Assembly (NCBI GenBank): GCA_052139595.1
Contig: JBKQWK010000152.1
Location: forward strand, 1 to 6,581
Source of the DNA: JBKQWK01 sp052139595
GTDB lineage: Bacteria; Actinomycetota; Thermoleophilia; UBA2241
Direction: 5' to 3'
Length of the DNA: 6,581 nucleotides
Shown piece by piece: positions 5,091 to 6,581 of this stretch. Position 1 is the first letter of the stretch; each line of letters begins with the position of its first letter. Position numbers and translations under genes: made by a program. A model generated the notes under the pieces. It worked only from the letters and a program-made list of their open reading frames with translations, made no database searches and was not told the DNA's origin.

Positions 5091-6509
5091 ATGAAGCTGT
5101 CGACGACCGAGGCACACCAAGCCAGGCGCAAGCAGGGCGTCAGCCTTGAAATCAAAACGACGATCATGGCTATCGTCGTACTGACGATACTGTTCCTGGC
5201 ACTGCTCAGCGTTATCGGCGAGCACGCCGTCGCCGGCTTGGCAGTCGGCATGGCTCTCGCCGGCGTCATGATCGCGATCATCCTCCATGTCTGGATCTAT
5301 CGACCACTGCGCGCCCTCATTGCCCGTTCGCGCCGGCGCCTGGGCGGCACGTACGAAGGCGCCGACCCGCTCTACTGCAACGAACTGGCCGAACTCGAGT
5401 ACCTGGTCGATGCGCTCGTCAGTGTCTTCACCTCGGCGGAGGACCAGGAGACCACCAACGCCAGCATCAGAGACGACCTCGTGCGATTGCGTGCGTTTAA
5501 CCGCCAGCTGGTCGAAATCGACGAGATCGGCCAGGAGATCGGTGCCGCGCTCCCCTATCGCGAAACGGTAGACCGCGCCTTGGCAGGTGGGAAGAGGTTT
5601 CTACGCGCCGATTTCGTCGCCCTGCTCCTACACGACTCGGAAACGCGCATCTTCACCGCTGAAGGGAGCCTCGGTGTGAACCTGCATAACAGCGACCCCA
5701 GCTGTTGTCTATCCACACCCGACTGCCCCGTCCGACGAGCGGTCACCAGCGGACAGATCACGCGCTCCAGCAACCACGCCTGCTCGCTCTTCCCGCAGAC
5801 AATGAAAGGTCAACTGGTCATTCCCCTAGACGTCGAGGCTGTCGGCGAGATGGCTCTGCTGGCAACAGCAACGTCAGTCGCAACCTTCGATGTGCTCAAC
5901 GATGACATCGTGGGCCTCCTGCGAAATCACGTACGCACGGCTCTGGGGACTGCTCACAAATTCGATGCCATTCGTCGACAAGTGGTTACCGATCACCTGA
6001 CTCGTCTCTACAACCGGCGCTACTTCATGAGCCGTGCTGCGGAAGAAGTCGAGCGCAGTTTGCAGAACCAGGCACCAATGAGCGTCGTGATGATCGACAT
6101 CGACAATTTCAAACTCTTCAATGACAACTACGGTCACTCCACCGGCGACCGCGTTCTGCAGGCAGTGGCGACGATCATGCAAAGCGCCGTGCGCACCAGT
6201 GATGTCTGCGCCCGGCATGGCGGCGAAGAGTTCATCATGCTCCTGCCAAACACCCCGGGCGACAGCGCGATATTTCTCGCCGAACGCGTGCGCAACATGC
6301 TCGCAGCCACGCGATACACTGGGCTCGGGCTGCCCAGCGACGCCAACATCACCATCAGCGCCGGCGTGGCCACCTGCCCCCGTGACGCGACCACGAGCGA
6401 GGACCTGGTTGAACTGGCCGACAAGGCGCTCTATCGCGCCAAGGCTGCCGGTCGCAACCAGGTCTGTCAATACGGTGTCGAGAGTGATCGCCCGCCGATC
6501 AGACAATGA
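5091..6509 (+). CDS. Membrane-bound GAF-GGDEF diguanylate cyclase
   Basis: This 472-residue protein should make c-di-GMP from two GTP at the inner face of the membrane. After a basic N-terminus come two membrane segments (about 22-43 and 47-70), joined by a very short loop that leaves little outside. A HAMP-like or coiled linker (71-140, starting RPLRAL) leads to a GAF domain (about 145-290). The GAF domain carries four clustered cysteines, 205, 206, 212 and 231. The GGDEF domain begins at DHLTRLYNRRYF (301-312), has the metal-binding DIDNFK (336-341) and YGHSTGD (347-353), and the active-site GGEEF (377-381). An RxxD inhibitory site (Arg368, Asp371) lies exactly five residues before GGEEF, so product feedback inhibition is expected. 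There is no EAL or receiver domain. It lies 426 bases after the kinase-regulator pair on the same strand and probably has its own promoter. Function is secure from intact motifs; the GAF ligand is unknown. Confidence 0.95.
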   Translation: MKLSTTEAHQARRKQGVSLEIKTTIMAIVVLTILFLALLSVIGEHAVAGLAVGMALAGVMIAIILHVWIYRPLRALIARSRRRLGGTYEGADPLYCNELAELEYLVDALVSVFTSAEDQETTNASIRDDLVRLRAFNRQLVEIDEIGQEIGAALPYRETVDRALAGGKRFLRADFVALLLHDSETRIFTAEGSLGVNLHNSDPSCCLSTPDCPVRRAVTSGQITRSSNHACSLFPQTMKGQLVIPLDVEAVGEMALLATATSVATFDVLNDDIVGLLRNHVRTALGTAHKFDAIRRQVVTDHLTRLYNRRYFMSRAAEEVERSLQNQAPMSVVMIDIDNFKLFNDNYGHSTGDRVLQAVATIMQSAVRTSDVCARHGGEEFIMLLPNTPGDSAIFLAERVRNMLAATRYTGLGLPSDANITISAGVATCPRDATTSEDLVELADKALYRAKAAGRNQVCQYGVESDRPPIRQ

Positions 6510-6581
6510 CGGACTGACGAGCGACCGAGCCAGCGAAGGCACAACTGGCGGCGAACATGAAACGGCTGCGGACGGCAAAGC
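6510..6581. other. Downstream gap with a possible next start
   Basis: After the cyclase stop there are 47 bases with no terminator-like stem. An ATG at 6557 then opens a plus-strand frame reading MKRLRTAK up to the window edge. There is no clear Shine-Dalgarno and only eight codons are visible, so a following gene is possible but unproven. Confidence 0.2.

Noticed and set aside
5874..6578. A 234-codon minus-strand frame
   Set aside because: It is antisense to the GGDEF domain, which has all catalytic motifs intact on the plus strand.

Overview
This is a GC-rich bacterial chromosomal segment with long open frames, GTG as well as ATG starts, and recognisable Shine-Dalgarno sequences. No phage, transposon, rRNA, tRNA or CRISPR structure was seen. 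The taxon cannot be fixed from the sequence. The short form of nicotinate phosphoribosyltransferase, a CbiA-like protein, and GAF-containing kinase and diguanylate cyclase genes would fit a deep-branching lineage such as Chloroflexota, but that is a guess.

The left third is read on the minus strand. A CbiA/CobB-like protein (886-2259) is followed after 22 bases by the N-terminal 287 codons of a nicotinate phosphoribosyltransferase (863 down to the window edge). The transferase runs off the left end, so only antisense frames appear intact there. The CbiA-like protein keeps the overall two-domain layout of cobyrinate a,c-diamide synthase. It has lost the P-loop lysine, the glutaminase cysteine and the C-terminal histidines, so it is probably a pseudoenzyme.

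A 131-base divergent intergenic region (2260-2390) separates these from plus-strand signalling genes. The first is a multi-pass membrane GAF histidine kinase (2391-4274). A single-domain CheY/DivK-like response regulator (4296-4664) follows 21 bases later, so the two are very likely one operon and a cognate pair. A 426-base stretch (4665-5090) holds no convincing gene. It contains inverted repeats and two mutually exclusive small frames on opposite strands. Next comes a membrane-bound GAF-GGDEF diguanylate cyclase (5091-6509) with intact active and inhibitory sites and a four-cysteine cluster in its GAF domain. The last 72 bases contain only a possible next start codon.

As a working picture, membrane-proximal sensing is split between a phosphorelay (kinase to stand-alone receiver) and c-di-GMP synthesis. 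The metabolic pair on the other strand makes nicotinate mononucleotide, for NAD and possibly for the cobalamin lower ligand, and is joined to a CbiA-derived protein of unknown role. No direct regulatory link between the two halves is shown; they share only the divergent intergenic region.
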